Source of the DNA: Suicoccus acidiformans | GTDB lineage: Bacteria; Bacillota; Bacilli; Lactobacillales; Aerococcaceae | Assembly (NCBI RefSeq): GCF_003546865.1 | Contig: NZ_CP023434.1 | Span: 1,364,001 to 1,428,000 of the forward strand | Length of the DNA stretch: 64,000 bases | Reading direction: 5' to 3' | Shown here: piece by piece, positions 17,394 to 27,302 of the stretch | Layout: each line of letters opens with the position of its first letter | Position numbering within the stretch: the first letter of the stretch is position 1 | Made by a program: the position numbers and the translations under genes | The notes under the pieces: model-generated | Told to the model about the DNA's origin: nothing | What the model saw: only the letters and a program-made list of their open reading frames with translations | The model's database searches: none

Positions 17394-18695
17394 TTATCTA
17401 TACTCGGTGTCAATCGCCTTCAATTCTTCACCGATTCGTTTTACAATCCCTGTCACTAACGCATTTCCCATAAAGAATAAACGCATCCGTTTGCTTACTT
17501 CAACAACTTCACCAGTATCAAGTTGTTTATACTTGGTCCAGTCGTCTGGGAAGTCCTGAAGTCTCTCTGCCTCAATCGGCGTAATAAAGCGAAGGCGTCC
17601 ATTCTGATTGACAATATGTGTAGAGCGGTTGACGGTTCCTTCTGACGTTAACATCGTTCGACCTGGCAAGTCAAGCGCATCATGAGGGCTCATACCACCT
17701 TCGGAATAAACATAAGTATGTCCATCAGCTGAAGTGCGTTCAATCTTCTTAGGGCCTCTGAGATATGCAAACTTCTCTACCTGCTCAGGCGTTAAATAAT
17801 ACTCCTCGGAAACCTCTGATTCGTCTTGAAGAATTTCACCCAGGGTAATAGGAGTCTCATCACCTAAAGGATCAGTGTCAGCTGTGTAATAATAACCATA
17901 GCGCATAATACCACTATTCCAGAATTTACCATCTGAGAATTCATCTGAAACCTTCGCAACATCTTCTTCAAGGATATTGAAGTTTCTTCGGTTTCTAAAT
18001 GGAATTTCTTTGACCGGAAATTGCCGAGCGAATAGTCCATCCTTAAAGATATAGTCAGCATACGTATCGAAATCTTTTAAATTCAGTAGATTATCTTCTT
18101 GAGCTGTTTCATATTTGGAATCTAAGTAATTTCCCCATCCACTATCATTGCGAAACACAAAGAAGAATACGCGGCGTCTTCTTTGGGACCGGCCATATTC
18201 AGCTGCATTAATCACTCGCCATTCTACTGAATAGCCTAATTGATTAAAAGCAGCTAACATAACCGCGAAATCGCGGCCTCTTTGGCTTGAAGGTGCTTTA
18301 AGTAGTCGGTCTACATTCTCCAGGATGAGATATTTAGGTTCAATGATACGGGTGGCTCGAATAATTTCCCAGAAGAGGACCCCTTTCTTGCCTTCGATTC
18401 CCATTTCATTCTTCTTGCTTCTTGCAACGGAGTAATCCTGACAAGGAAATCCGCCGACAATCATATCTACGCCCTCTTCCTTCATTTGCTCAAAGCGAGC
18501 ATCTGGGATGTCTGCTACGTCATCTGGAATATGCGTCATATCTGGATAACGGTATACGCCTACTTCATAGGCGTCTTGACTTTTTCTTGATGGTTCATAT
18601 TGATTTGAATAAATGGTTTGAAAGAATTCTGAATCAGCATTATCTAATCCAACCGTAAATCCTCCCACCCCATCAAACATTGAGAAAATTTTCAT
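17394..18695 (-). CDS. DNA (cytosine-5) methyltransferase, Sau3AI-type partner
   Basis: The 433-residue m5C methyltransferase shows motif I (SMFDGVGGFTVGLDNA), motif IV with catalytic cysteine (GGFPCQDYSVA), motif VI (LENVDRLL), motif VIII (QRRRRVFFF) and the C-terminal motif X (FMGNALVTGIV). The variable region between VIII and IX should read the target. It follows an endonuclease of the Sau3AI/MutH family on the same strand, so it most likely methylates the cytosine in GATC and protects the host. The ATG has AAAGGAAC 5 bp upstream. It has its own promoter in the 83-bp gap behind the nuclease gene. Confidence 0.93.
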   Translation of the reverse strand: MKIFSMFDGVGGFTVGLDNADSEFFQTIYSNQYEPSRKSQDAYEVGVYRYPDMTHIPDDVADIPDARFEQMKEEGVDMIVGGFPCQDYSVARSKKNEMGIEGKKGVLFWEIIRATRIIEPKYLILENVDRLLKAPSSQRGRDFAVMLAAFNQLGYSVEWRVINAAEYGRSQRRRRVFFFVFRNDSGWGNYLDSKYETAQEDNLLNLKDFDTYADYIFKDGLFARQFPVKEIPFRNRRNFNILEEDVAKVSDEFSDGKFWNSGIMRYGYYYTADTDPLGDETPITLGEILQDESEVSEEYYLTPEQVEKFAYLRGPKKIERTSADGHTYVYSEGGMSPHDALDLPGRTMLTSEGTVNRSTHIVNQNGRLRFITPIEAERLQDFPDDWTKYKQLDTGEVVEVSKRMRLFFMGNALVTGIVKRIGEELKAIDTEYR

Positions 18696-18712
18696 AGGAT
18701 GTTCCTTTCGGT

Positions 18713-18724
18713 ACGAACTTTCGT
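18713..18724 (-). promoter_or_regulatory. Palindrome in the methyltransferase leader
   Basis: ACGAACTTTCGT is a palindrome with 5-bp arms (ACGAA/TTCGT) between the -10 box and the ribosome binding site of the methyltransferase gene, where a repressor or the enzyme itself could bind. Confidence 0.35.
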
Positions 18725-18739
18725 TCTTGTTGCTTAATT

Positions 18740-18768
18740 ATTATACTTCAAAGAAGAAAAAAGATCAA
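18740..18768 (-). promoter_or_regulatory. Promoter of the methyltransferase gene, -35 box contains GATC
   Basis: On the minus strand TTGATC (18768-18763), 17 bp and TATAAT (18745-18740) form a near-consensus promoter. The -35 hexamer includes GATC, the expected recognition site of this system, so methylation could feed back on expression. Confidence 0.7.
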
Positions 18769-18778
18769 GCATTTTCGC

Positions 18779-20149
18779 TTAATCTTTTACAATGTCTGCA
18801 ATATACCCATTGTTAAGCCAATATGCCTGCTTCGTAACCATTTGACCGTCAGGTAGTTGCACTTTATCGCTAGCTTTTTGAGCTTTAGGTCGTATGTGAC
18901 ACACGCCGTTAAATTTGGCTCCTGGTAAGTTGTTCGATACACCACGGAATGTCGGGGTGAATTTAACGCCTTCCCTTAGAACCGCTCGGCCTGCTTGCCA
19001 CATGTTTCGTAACTCATTTTGGATAGTCCGTTCTGGCATATTCCAAAGTACGATTTTCTTAAGATACAATTCTCGGTTCGGATTCTCACGTGCTGTCTCG
19101 CGGTACTCAAAGACCGTGAAGAGGAATTTCGTTGCTTCAAATTTCTCATAGAACTGTGAATCTTCAAAATCTTCAGTTAACCAACGCTGAAAGTCAACTT
19201 GTTCAAAAGACATATGCTCCTTCGGCAAACCATTAGGTTCCAAGCGAATCGTCTTGAATTCGATATTTGCTTTGGAGAATTCTTCGATTGCTTCGAGTTT
19301 CGTTCCTTTAATGCCCAATATACGTGAGACAATTGGTATAATCCGTGCTTTATTCTTTTTATTGAGGGGTAAGCTAAATTGTTCGCTTAACTCGGTCAAT
19401 GTCTTGCCAATATAAGGCGCGAAACGTTCTTGAAGGATTTCTTCGATTGTCTTTTCTTGTAATTCTTGAGAAGTCGTTAGGCGTTGAACTTCTTCTTGAT
19501 TGAATTCCCGACGAACTATGGCGGTCATGTAAGATTGCTTCAAGGAGAAAGCTCTTTGCATAGCAGGAATATCTGAGAAAGGTTGCTGACGAAGTGATTT
19601 TCTATTAGCGCCTTTGGTACATGCTCCAAGATACATCGTATCGCCTTCGGATAACTCATGGGCCTCGCCTTTTAGAATCCGTTCAACAATATATTCCCAA
19701 TCCTGGCGAATAATTTCAAAATCTTTATCCGAGAATTCGTGAACGATTGATTTAAGGATATGATATTCATCACGCGACTTTTCCTTTTCCCATAAGTAGA
19801 ACATCAATAATAGGCGCTCATTCTTCCGCCAAAATGCAGAATCTTCAAAAACATATTTATACTCACTCATGAAATCAATAATATTTAACACAAGTCTCTC
19901 TTTGGCTGAATAAGTACCATTCTTGTTTTCTTTAATCGGGGTAACTTTCAGTTCAAGGCCTAACTCTTTGAAATCAGCTTCAGGATTACTATTAATTTCA
20001 TAGCCGAAAAGCCCTTCTTCAATGATTTGACCAAGGCCACCCTTATTCCCTCTGGACGCTAGACGATTATGTTTGTCATATTGTTTAAATTGGTGGCCTG
20101 ATGCGGTATTAGCGGTATTAAGTACTTCTTCAATCGATTTGTATTGCAT
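18779..20149 (-). CDS. Type II restriction endonuclease, Sau3AI/MutH family (GATC)
   Basis: The 456-residue nuclease matches Sau3AI along its length. The N-terminal MutH-like catalytic domain has Asp/Glu/Lys in EADFKELGLELKVTP (the E-x-K metal site) and the following KERLVLNIIDF. KGEAHELSEGDTMYLGACTK and LRQQPFSDIPAMQRAFSLK are characteristic, and the second half is the pseudo-MutH domain used for allosteric DNA looping. C-terminal landmarks NNLPGAKFNGVCHIRPKA and YWLNNGYI are present. Known Sau3AI enzymes cut before GATC and are blocked by cytosine methylation. RBS AAGGAGG lies 7 bp before the ATG. The gene appears intact. Confidence 0.92.
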   Translation of the reverse strand: MQYKSIEEVLNTANTASGHQFKQYDKHNRLASRGNKGGLGQIIEEGLFGYEINSNPEADFKELGLELKVTPIKENKNGTYSAKERLVLNIIDFMSEYKYVFEDSAFWRKNERLLLMFYLWEKEKSRDEYHILKSIVHEFSDKDFEIIRQDWEYIVERILKGEAHELSEGDTMYLGACTKGANRKSLRQQPFSDIPAMQRAFSLKQSYMTAIVRREFNQEEVQRLTTSQELQEKTIEEILQERFAPYIGKTLTELSEQFSLPLNKKNKARIIPIVSRILGIKGTKLEAIEEFSKANIEFKTIRLEPNGLPKEHMSFEQVDFQRWLTEDFEDSQFYEKFEATKFLFTVFEYRETARENPNRELYLKKIVLWNMPERTIQNELRNMWQAGRAVLREGVKFTPTFRGVSNNLPGAKFNGVCHIRPKAQKASDKVQLPDGQMVTKQAYWLNNGYIADIVKD

Positions 20150-20267
20150 AATCGGGCCTCCTTAAAAAATTCAGTGTATCTACTATACCATATTTGCTGT
20201 AACTTCGGGAATAAATGATTTTACCAGGTCATTCAGGCACTCTTTCTTACCATTCAGGCAACTTTCG

Positions 20268-20295
20268 TTTACGCCCATTTATTTCCTGGTATATT
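20268..20295 (+). promoter_or_regulatory. Promoter of the 20.3 kb gene
   Basis: TTTACG, 16 bp and TATATT preceded by TGG (extended -10) lie 47 bp before the first ATG of the following gene. Confidence 0.5.
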
Positions 20296-20341
20296 AAGGC
20301 TGTAAGATAAATGAATCATCTAAGGCTGAGCAGGTAGGACG

Positions 20342-20800
20342 ATGGGTATGATGGCGACAGATGTAAGTTATTTAACAGATTTTATGATTGCTTTCTCGTA
20401 TTCACTCCAGCAACCCGGAACGTTACAGACTACTCCGCTGGTCGCGGGACTGGATACTGTCGCTGCTCTCATGCGCCTCTTAGAGGCCATTCCAGAATCA
20501 ATGGCAACTGAACCAGCCTTTGACTTAGCTCTGTTAGATGATTCTTGGTTCCTCTTACAGCATGCAATGCAATCCCTTGCACCCCTGACTGCGAATTTGC
20601 GCTTTGAAGTGCAGTATTTCGCTGATGGGAGCATTGCATATGAGCGGGATATTGATACCCCTAAATTATTATTGCCGGCTTTCTGGGAAGTTTTTGTTCA
20701 GCGTTTAATTCAAGAAGTCATTCAACTCTCTCAAGGAAAAATCTCTTACCTCGAATTAACGCATCGCTTCGACAGAGCTTGCCAGATTTGGCTGGGATAA
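20342..20800 (+). CDS. Small protein of unknown function
   Basis: I do not recognise this 152-residue protein. It is mostly helical, soluble and acidic, with no signal peptide or membrane segment. Three ATGs lie close together (20342, 20348, 20351); the second has the best distance to the weak site GTAGG. It has its own extended -10 promoter and a strong terminator, so it is a single-gene unit in real use. It stands between the divergently oriented restriction gene and a decayed reductase; no link to either can be shown. Confidence 0.7.
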   Translation: MGMMATDVSYLTDFMIAFSYSLQQPGTLQTTPLVAGLDTVAALMRLLEAIPESMATEPAFDLALLDDSWFLLQHAMQSLAPLTANLRFEVQYFADGSIAYERDIDTPKLLLPAFWEVFVQRLIQEVIQLSQGKISYLELTHRFDRACQIWLG

Positions 20801-20804
20801 TGAG

Positions 20805-20842
20805 ACAAGCGTCCGAGTTTTGTACCTGGACGCTTGTTTTTT
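20805..20842 (+). terminator. Rho-independent terminator
   Basis: ACAAGCGTCC and GGACGCTTGT form a perfect 10-bp stem followed by six T. Confidence 0.9.
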
Positions 20843-20906
20843 CGTTATTTAGGTAAAAGTCTTGCTTGAGAATTAGTTGCGTAATGAAATATGTTCGCTA
20901 AGCTAA

Positions 20907-22705
20907 TTACTCATCTGCTACTGCCGTTTCTCCAGCAAGTTTGCCAAATACCACGGTGTCGGTTAAGGCATGTCCGCCTATGCGATTTCCTCCGTGAATG
21001 CCTTCTACGACCTTGCTGCCAGCAGTGTAAAGACCAGGTATAACTTCTCCATTCTCGTCGAGAACATGAGCTTGTGTATCAATACGCAGCCCATCCATTG
21101 TATGGTGATGTGAAGGAATTCTTGGTAGTGCATAGAATGGTCCAGTCTCATTTTTTGAGTTAATAACTTCCGGGCGAATGGGTCATTGTCACTATCCACG
21201 TCTTCATTATAGGTTTCAATGGATGCTTTGAGAGCATCTGCTGGAACCCCCCATTTCTTCGGCTAATTATTCAAGCGTTTCATCTTGCACCCAGCCATAT
21301 GCACCAATATCTAATAGTTCCTGCATTGGAATACCATCGATATTCAGATTGTTTTCTGGTTCATCTAATGAATCTGTTGAATTTATCAGCCACATCATAG
21401 CGTCTGTTTGATCAAAGACACCTAAGGAAATTACATCACGTCTTTCATCCTCTGCTACGAAGCGTTCACCTTCTTGATTGACAAAGATAACGATTTCTGC
21501 TGAAACATCATATACACCTGAGAGTATCCCAGTATTTGGTGCGCCTAGATAGAGGAATTGCATTTGATCCATATCTCCTAAATCAGCACCAGCTTCGATA
21601 CCCATTTCAATTCCATCACCTTGGATACTATTCATATTTGTAGAGACGGTATCTTTATCAAGCTGTCGCCATTTCTCACTATCCGCATATTCTAGAACTA
21701 AATCCATATTCTTTGAGAAACCTCCAGTGGCTAGAATAATACCATTCGCTGCATTCAGTATTAATTCACTACCATCTGGATTGGTAACAATAACTCCTTG
21801 AACTTCATCATCTTCCGATTGGATAAGAGATTCCCCCTTAGTGTTATATAGAATCTCCACACTGTCCAAAGATTCAATGCTTTCTATGTAACTTCAATAA
21901 TTCCAATTCCTAAAGGTTCGGTAGTATTATGAGAACGAGAATGAAGGTTATTTGGTGCTTGGATAATTTCATCCACAAACTCAACATCTAATAAGCGCAA
22001 CCATGCTAAACCAGAATATGCCTCTTCTACTAAATAATTACTAACTCAGGGCCAGCGATATTATCTCCACCTTCAAGGGTTTGCTCTGCAAATAATTCAG
22101 ACGAATCTTTAATATCTTGCTCAGGTTGTCTAACAGAATCAGGCGAATTATAAACACCACCAGATACGACAAGGTTCCCCTCAGCAATACCATTTGTTTC
22201 AATAACGATTACATTAGCGCCTGCTTGACCTGCCGAAACAGCTGTGGCAAGTCCTGCACCACCGCCTCCGATAATCACGACATCAACATTCTTTTCTGTT
22301 TCATAATCTTTCGGTTCCACTGCATCAGCAAATATATCTTCAGAAGCACCTGCTTCTTCTAGCGCTTCACGCACAATGCGTTTAACACATTTGAAGAATT
22401 AGTAGCCGCCGTAACTCCTTCGACTTCAGTGGTCTGTTCATTTAAGATGTCTCCAACAATTAATTGAATAGCAACTTTTCCAACACCTTCCGTTTCGAAG
22501 TTGTCTTTAATTTGAATATCTGTAATGCTTGACTCATCCACTGTCACTTCAACAATCATCCTACCCCCAAAACCACTAGTTTCGACCTCATAAGTCCCAG
22601 GGGGGACAAGGCGTTAGATTCGACATGGACATTCTGGACATAAATATCTGAAAAACTTGAACAGAGCAACATCGACGTTAGCAGAATTTTCCCAATTATT
22701 CTCAT
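20907..22705 (-). pseudogene. FMN_bind/FAD_binding_2 reductase (fumarate/urocanate reductase-like), decayed
   Basis: Pieces of one gene are spread over several frames. From the 5' end they are: a signal peptide (MRIIGKILLTSMLLCS, ATG at 22705), an FMN_bind domain (RMIVEVTVDESSITDIQIKD) whose flavinylation motif is ruined (EGVTAATNSS), the FAD loop VVIIGGGGAGLATA (22.2-22.3 kb), a middle piece with LILNAANGIILATGGF and FVNQEGERFVAEDE, and a C-terminal piece [20 protein letters not shown]. Frameshifts or stops occur near 22600, 22560-22370, 22030, 21880, 21265 and 21110-21200. The intact relative is the reductase at 27.4-29.1 kb. The gene is clearly dead. Confidence 0.88.
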
Positions 22706-22869
22706 AAAAATCCTCCTTGATAAATAAATCGTAGTAACACTATCATGAAAACGCTTTATGGTTAAAGGAAAACTCTCATGAAACACTCACTTATTTAGCA
22801 TTATTAACGCAGCCTGTAACAAACCTTCTTCAGTTCCTATAAATAAGTTCTACTAACATCTATTTTACA

Positions 22870-22899
22870 AAAAATCCAGGTCATACAACCTGGATTTTT
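22870..22899 (-). terminator. Terminator behind the hyu operon
   Basis: AAAAATCCAGGT and ACCTGGATTTTT form a perfect 12-bp stem with T-rich flanks; on the minus strand it follows the cupin gene by 55 bp. Confidence 0.88.
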
Positions 22900-22954
22900 C
22901 AGTATTCCCATAAGCTTTGTAAGAGTGTACAACTCCATAAAGACTAAACTACTC

Positions 22955-23269
22955 CTATTCCACCATAATATAAAACAACGTTACTGGCTCATCAGAACGA
23001 TTTTCACACCAATGGACTTCTCCTTTGGGAATAAAGCTTAACTCTCCTTCTTGAATTTCAAAGGGTTTTCCACCTGACTCACCAAAGAGTTGACCATTAA
23101 TAATGATCGAATATTCGTCGCCAGCGTGCTCTGAGTAACCTGTTTCTGGTAATTTTGTATGAGGTGGTATGATGGATTGGCCCATGCTCACTTGATGGTA
23201 GTTGCCTTTCTGTTCGAGGAGGCCTTCAACAATATGGCTGACTTGGGTATTGATTTGAAATTTGTCCAT
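22955..23269 (-). CDS. Small cupin-domain protein
   Basis: The 104-residue single-domain cupin (Cupin_2) has metal-binding motif 1 seen as IPPHTKLPETGYSEHAGDE and motif 2 as IPKGEVHWCENRSD. Such proteins bind a metal and may act as isomerase, oxygenase or sensor. It is the third gene of the hyuA-hyuB operon, 8 bp after hyuB, with GGTGGAG before its ATG, so it probably takes part in the same hydrolytic pathway. The reaction is unknown. Confidence 0.87.
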   Translation of the reverse strand: MDKFQINTQVSHIVEGLLEQKGNYHQVSMGQSIIPPHTKLPETGYSEHAGDEYSIIINGQLFGESGGKPFEIQEGELSFIPKGEVHWCENRSDEPVTLFYIMVE

Positions 23270-23277
23270 TGCTCCAC

Positions 23278-24987
23278 CTAAATTCGTTGGCCCGTCTCAA
23301 CATTAACTCCAAAGATTTCTCTAGCAATATCGGCATTGTAGTAGCCGTTGCGAACATCTTTGATTACTTGGTCTACCGGACGGTCAGTAGGAAAACCGTA
23401 TCCGCCGCCTGTCCCAGTCTTGAGGATGACTCGGTCATCGGTATTTAGAATATACCTTGGATACATACCGTAAGGACCATCGATGCTTCCATCTTTCTTC
23501 TCGAAGTATACGTCGTTGGAAGAGCCTTCATGTCCACCATCCACACCCCATGGCTTAGATTCATGGTGTCCGAAAGTTACACTGGCAGTTTGACCGTCAT
23601 TTAAGGCGCGATATATTCGAGTGATACCGAAACCACCAATATATTCCCCTGCGCCTGCCCCATCATTATCAATACGCAAACTGTATTCATCAACTAGGAC
23701 ACCGTAACGTGTTTCAGCAACTTCTACGGGCACATTGTAGGTTTCGCCGTTGCCGTAACAGAATTGGCCGGATTGACCATCTGCATTGGGGCTTGCACCC
23801 CAACCGCCGTTTGTAGGTTCAACCAGTAAGAAGGCTTGGTCGGTTTCAGGATGCAGACCTCCCAAAACTAAGGAACAGACGGCTGAATAGTGACCTGCGC
23901 CTAAGCGATGTGGTAGAATATCGGCTAAGGCTTTTTGGATAACGTTGATGACTTCTAACATGGTAATGAAATAGTTTGATACTGGCACTGGGCGTTCGGC
24001 TGACATTATGGACTTAGGTTTGGCAATGATATGCATCGGTCGGAAGATACCGTCATTGACTTCCTGATCCGGTGTCGCAATCGACAGGAAGATGGCTCGA
24101 ACACCAGCAACCAGACCGGAATAGGTTAAATTGATTGGGCCAGGTGCTTGCCCGGCTGAACCGGTGAAGTCAAAGGTTATTTCCTCACCGTCAATGGTTA
24201 TTTTGACTTTGACGAGGAAGGGGCCATTACCTAAGCCATCCGTATCAATGTATTCTTCTGCTTCATAGATACCATCAGGTAATTTCGCCAATTCTTGTCG
24301 AGAAATGGTCTCCCCGTGATTTAATAAATAGCGTACAGATTCTTCCATGACTTCTGGGGTGTAACGCTCGTAGAGTTCAAGGAGACGTTGTTCACCTAAG
24401 CGTAAAGCCGATATTTGGGCCCACATATCACCGAGAGATTGATCAGGAAAGCGCACGTTGGAACGTATTATGTCGACTAATGCTTCATTAATCTCACCTT
24501 CGTTGAAGAGTTTCACGCAAGAGAATTGCAGGCCTTCTTGATAGATGTCTACAGAATCATTAGTGAAGGAACCTACGTCTTTACCACCAACTTCAGACCA
24601 ATGAGCTTTATTAGCCGAGAAGCCAACTAGATTATTCTGATAGAAGATAGGTAGGACTAGGCCAACGTCAGATAAGTGTGAGCCACCGCCTTGATAGGGA
24701 TCGTTAATGATAATCAAGTCGCCTGGTTTCAGTTGCTCACCAGGGAATTTTGCTAAGGTCTCTTTGACCATGAAGGTTAACATTCCGATAAAGCCGGTGA
24801 TACCATTGCCTTGAGTCAAGAGATTTCCTTCGCGGTCCGTAAGTCCACTAGCATAATCTAGCGTTTCATAGATAATTGTCGACATGGATGTCCGAGCAAG
24901 AGAGGTGAACATTTCCTCGCCAATGGAATGCAGGGCATCTTTAATAATTTCCAATGTAAATGGATCTGTATGGTATTGTTGGCTCAT
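23278..24987 (-). CDS. hyuB: Hydantoinase B / 5-oxoprolinase-type subunit
   Basis: The 569-residue Hydantoinase_B subunit of an ATP-dependent amidohydrolase opens cyclic amides such as 5-oxoproline or N-substituted hydantoins with the HyuA subunit. Family marks are DPFTLEIIKDALHSIGEEMF at the start, GDLIIINDPYQGGGSHLSDV, the AHWSEVGG segment and the Gly-rich C-terminal GTGGGYGFPTDRPVDQV. Length is normal. It starts 2 bp after hyuA with AGGAGG 7 bp before its ATG. The substrate cannot be read from the sequence; the T-box upstream hints at methionine or a derivative. Confidence 0.92.
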   Translation of the reverse strand: MSQQYHTDPFTLEIIKDALHSIGEEMFTSLARTSMSTIIYETLDYASGLTDREGNLLTQGNGITGFIGMLTFMVKETLAKFPGEQLKPGDLIIINDPYQGGGSHLSDVGLVLPIFYQNNLVGFSANKAHWSEVGGKDVGSFTNDSVDIYQEGLQFSCVKLFNEGEINEALVDIIRSNVRFPDQSLGDMWAQISALRLGEQRLLELYERYTPEVMEESVRYLLNHGETISRQELAKLPDGIYEAEEYIDTDGLGNGPFLVKVKITIDGEEITFDFTGSAGQAPGPINLTYSGLVAGVRAIFLSIATPDQEVNDGIFRPMHIIAKPKSIMSAERPVPVSNYFITMLEVINVIQKALADILPHRLGAGHYSAVCSLVLGGLHPETDQAFLLVEPTNGGWGASPNADGQSGQFCYGNGETYNVPVEVAETRYGVLVDEYSLRIDNDGAGAGEYIGGFGITRIYRALNDGQTASVTFGHHESKPWGVDGGHEGSSNDVYFEKKDGSIDGPYGMYPRYILNTDDRVILKTGTGGGYGFPTDRPVDQVIKDVRNGYYNADIAREIFGVNVETGQRI

Positions 24988-24989
24988 CT

Positions 24990-27029
24990 TTAGGCCTCCT
25001 TCTCAATAATTAAGTTGCCATATTTATCGCGGTAGACGACTTGTTCCGGATAGACAACGGTCGTCGCCGCTGCTTCTTCTACAATCACAGGACCTTGAAG
25101 CTTATCACCGACAGGTAAAAGCTCCCGGTCATATACTTTCGTCTGCAGCCAACCTTTTTGTTCAAAAAGAACAGAGCGTTCTTCCACAAAAGCATCTTCC
25201 AGCGTTGAGTTTACCTCGATTTCAGCAATTTCCGGCTTATCCACTTGGCCGTAGCCAGTTAGATGATAATTGACAATTTCTATCGGATTTCCTGGAAGCG
25301 TAAAGTTATAAGCTTTCTCGTGAGCAGCGTGGAAAGTCTGGATAATATCGGTAATATCCGCTTGAGTCAATTCACCGTCTGGCAAGCTCACTTTCACAGT
25401 ATGTTCTTGCCCTGCGTATCGCATGTCGAAGGCATGGTGGAAGCTCACTTTGTCTAACGAAAAGTTCTCTGCTTCAAAATCTGCCCGGCAATTTACTTCA
25501 AGTCGCTGCCATTCCTGGTTTACTTCAGCGATATCAATCGTATCAAAGGTTGCGATATGCGTTTGAATGTAGTCATGGCGTAAATCGGTCATCAACATTC
25601 CCCAAGCAGAAAAGACTGGAGATGCGATTGGAATAACGACACGTTTAACCCCAAGTTCCAAGGCTAGAGCTGGTGCATGCATTGAGCCACCACCACCAAA
25701 GGCTAGCAGTGTAAAGTCGGTTGGATCATAGCCCTTGCGGACGGAGACTAGCTTCAAAGCATTGAGCATATTTGAATTCGCTATGCGAATAATTCCGAGT
25801 GCCGCATCATCCGTTGATACACCCATCGGCTGGGCAATCTGTGTATCCAGTGCTTGGCGAACTTTTGCTAAATCCACATCGTAATTGAAATGGCGAGTCG
25901 CTAGCCTTCCAGTTAGAATATTCGCATCGGTTGTTGTGGGTTCCGTACCCCCTTGGTTGTAAGCGACAGGTCCTGGATCAGCACCCGCGGACTGTGGCCC
26001 TACTTTTAACGTACCTGCTTTATCCAACCAAGCAATAGAACCACCACCGTTACCTATCTCAACAATATCAACTACTGGTACTTTAATTGGATAACCTGCG
26101 TGACGGTCATCCCGTTCAATATAATAATCTGTTGAAGTCTTTACTTCGCCGCTTTCTATGAGGGAACATTTCGCGGTTGTTCCACCAATGTCAAAGGCGA
26201 TAATATTCTCTTCGCCAATCAGTTTACCCAAGGTAGCCGCCCCATAAATACCAGCGACCGGACCAGATTCAACCATATTTACTGGCACACTTTTCGCATT
26301 CGCAAAAGACGTGGTTCCACCGTTAGACTGCATAATATATTTTTGATGGATGGTTAAGTTATTGTCTAATTCCTTTTCAAGCTGATTGACATAAGCCGAC
26401 GCAATGGGCTTGACAAAGGCATTCAGTGCCGTTGTATTGGTGCGCTCGTATTCTCGCCATTCCTTTGTTATATCACTAGAGGCGGACACGTGAACTTCAG
26501 GCCACAATTCTTCAATGATTTGAACCGTTTCTTGCTCATGCGTATCATTGACATAGGCGTGTAAGTAAACGACAGCAATTGATTCTACGCCTTCTTCTTT
26601 GAAGTAAGTTACCGCTTCTTCAACATCAGCTCGCTTAAGCGGTTGAACTACTTCGCCTTGGTAATTCATCCGCTCTTCTACTTCCAATCGCAAGTAGCGT
26701 TCAATGAAAGGCGTTGGTTTCTGATACTGAACATTAAATAAATCGGGACGATTACCCCGTGCAATCTCTAAGACATCGCGGAAACCTTTCGTCGTCAATA
26801 AACCTGTCTTAGCACCCTGTCTTTGGGTCAAAGCATTAATAATAACCGTCGTCCCATGAATAAATGTTTCAACTTCTGCTTGCGATAAATCATTCTCCCG
26901 CAGCACATTCATAACCCCTTGCTCGAAATTCGGTGGGGTTGTCGCTGATTTCGCATACTGTATCTGCCCTGCTTCATCAATATAAGCTAAATCAGTAAAT
27001 GTACCGCCAATATCTGTTGCAATTTTCAT
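24990..27029 (-). CDS. hyuA: Hydantoinase A / 5-oxoprolinase-type ATPase subunit
   Basis: The 679-residue subunit has the N-terminal Hydt_A_N domain (IATDIGGTFTDLAY, HGTTVIINALTQRQGAKTGLL) and the hydantoinase_A ATP-binding domain of the actin-like fold (NIIAFDIGGTTAKCSLIESG, LLAFGGGGSMHAPALA). It phosphorylates the cyclic amide with ATP so that HyuB can hydrolyse it. It is the first gene of the operon hyuA-hyuB-cupin. RBS GGAGG lies 7 bp before the ATG. Transcription is controlled by the T-box leader that ends 17 bp upstream. Confidence 0.94.
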   Translation of the reverse strand: MKIATDIGGTFTDLAYIDEAGQIQYAKSATTPPNFEQGVMNVLRENDLSQAEVETFIHGTTVIINALTQRQGAKTGLLTTKGFRDVLEIARGNRPDLFNVQYQKPTPFIERYLRLEVEERMNYQGEVVQPLKRADVEEAVTYFKEEGVESIAVVYLHAYVNDTHEQETVQIIEELWPEVHVSASSDITKEWREYERTNTTALNAFVKPIASAYVNQLEKELDNNLTIHQKYIMQSNGGTTSFANAKSVPVNMVESGPVAGIYGAATLGKLIGEENIIAFDIGGTTAKCSLIESGEVKTSTDYYIERDDRHAGYPIKVPVVDIVEIGNGGGSIAWLDKAGTLKVGPQSAGADPGPVAYNQGGTEPTTTDANILTGRLATRHFNYDVDLAKVRQALDTQIAQPMGVSTDDAALGIIRIANSNMLNALKLVSVRKGYDPTDFTLLAFGGGGSMHAPALALELGVKRVVIPIASPVFSAWGMLMTDLRHDYIQTHIATFDTIDIAEVNQEWQRLEVNCRADFEAENFSLDKVSFHHAFDMRYAGQEHTVKVSLPDGELTQADITDIIQTFHAAHEKAYNFTLPGNPIEIVNYHLTGYGQVDKPEIAEIEVNSTLEDAFVEERSVLFEQKGWLQTKVYDRELLPVGDKLQGPVIVEEAAATTVVYPEQVVYRDKYGNLIIEKEA

Positions 27030-27045
27030 ACTTATTCCTCCTCTT

Positions 27046-27296
27046 ACCCAAAAAACACATCCGCCCTCTCCATTGCTGGAAAAGGGACGAATGTGCTCCG
27101 TGTTACCACCCTAATTCAGGTTGTCAATATGAAACCTCTCTCGTAAACTTACGTTCAGTCATAACGGACTGCTCCGTCTAAGTAGCTTGCACTATTTAGA
27201 TACTCCAAGCTCATTTTCAAGCAGGTTCTGTACTCTTTCTCACCAAGCAAGAGCTCTCTGATACATTCCCTACTTTACTCTACTCTTCACTGCGTT
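27046..27296 (-). ncRNA. T-box riboswitch, specifier AUG (methionine)
   Basis: On the minus strand the leader carries the conserved T-box AATTAGGGTGGTAACACGG (27116-27098), then a terminator stem ACACATCCGCCC/GGGACGAATGTGCT with a T run. Stem I is recognisable: AGTA and GAA of the loop E, a 7-bp helix AAGTAGG/CCTGCTT, AGAGAG and the GGTGAGAA distal loop. The bases after GAA are A-ATG-A (ATG at 27214-27212). In the B. subtilis glyQS leader the codon follows GAA plus one base and is followed by A, so the specifier here is AUG, i.e. tRNA-Met. It turns on the hyuA-hyuB-cupin operon when methionyl-tRNA is short. Confidence 0.9.
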
Positions 27297-27302
27297 GTAA
27301 GT

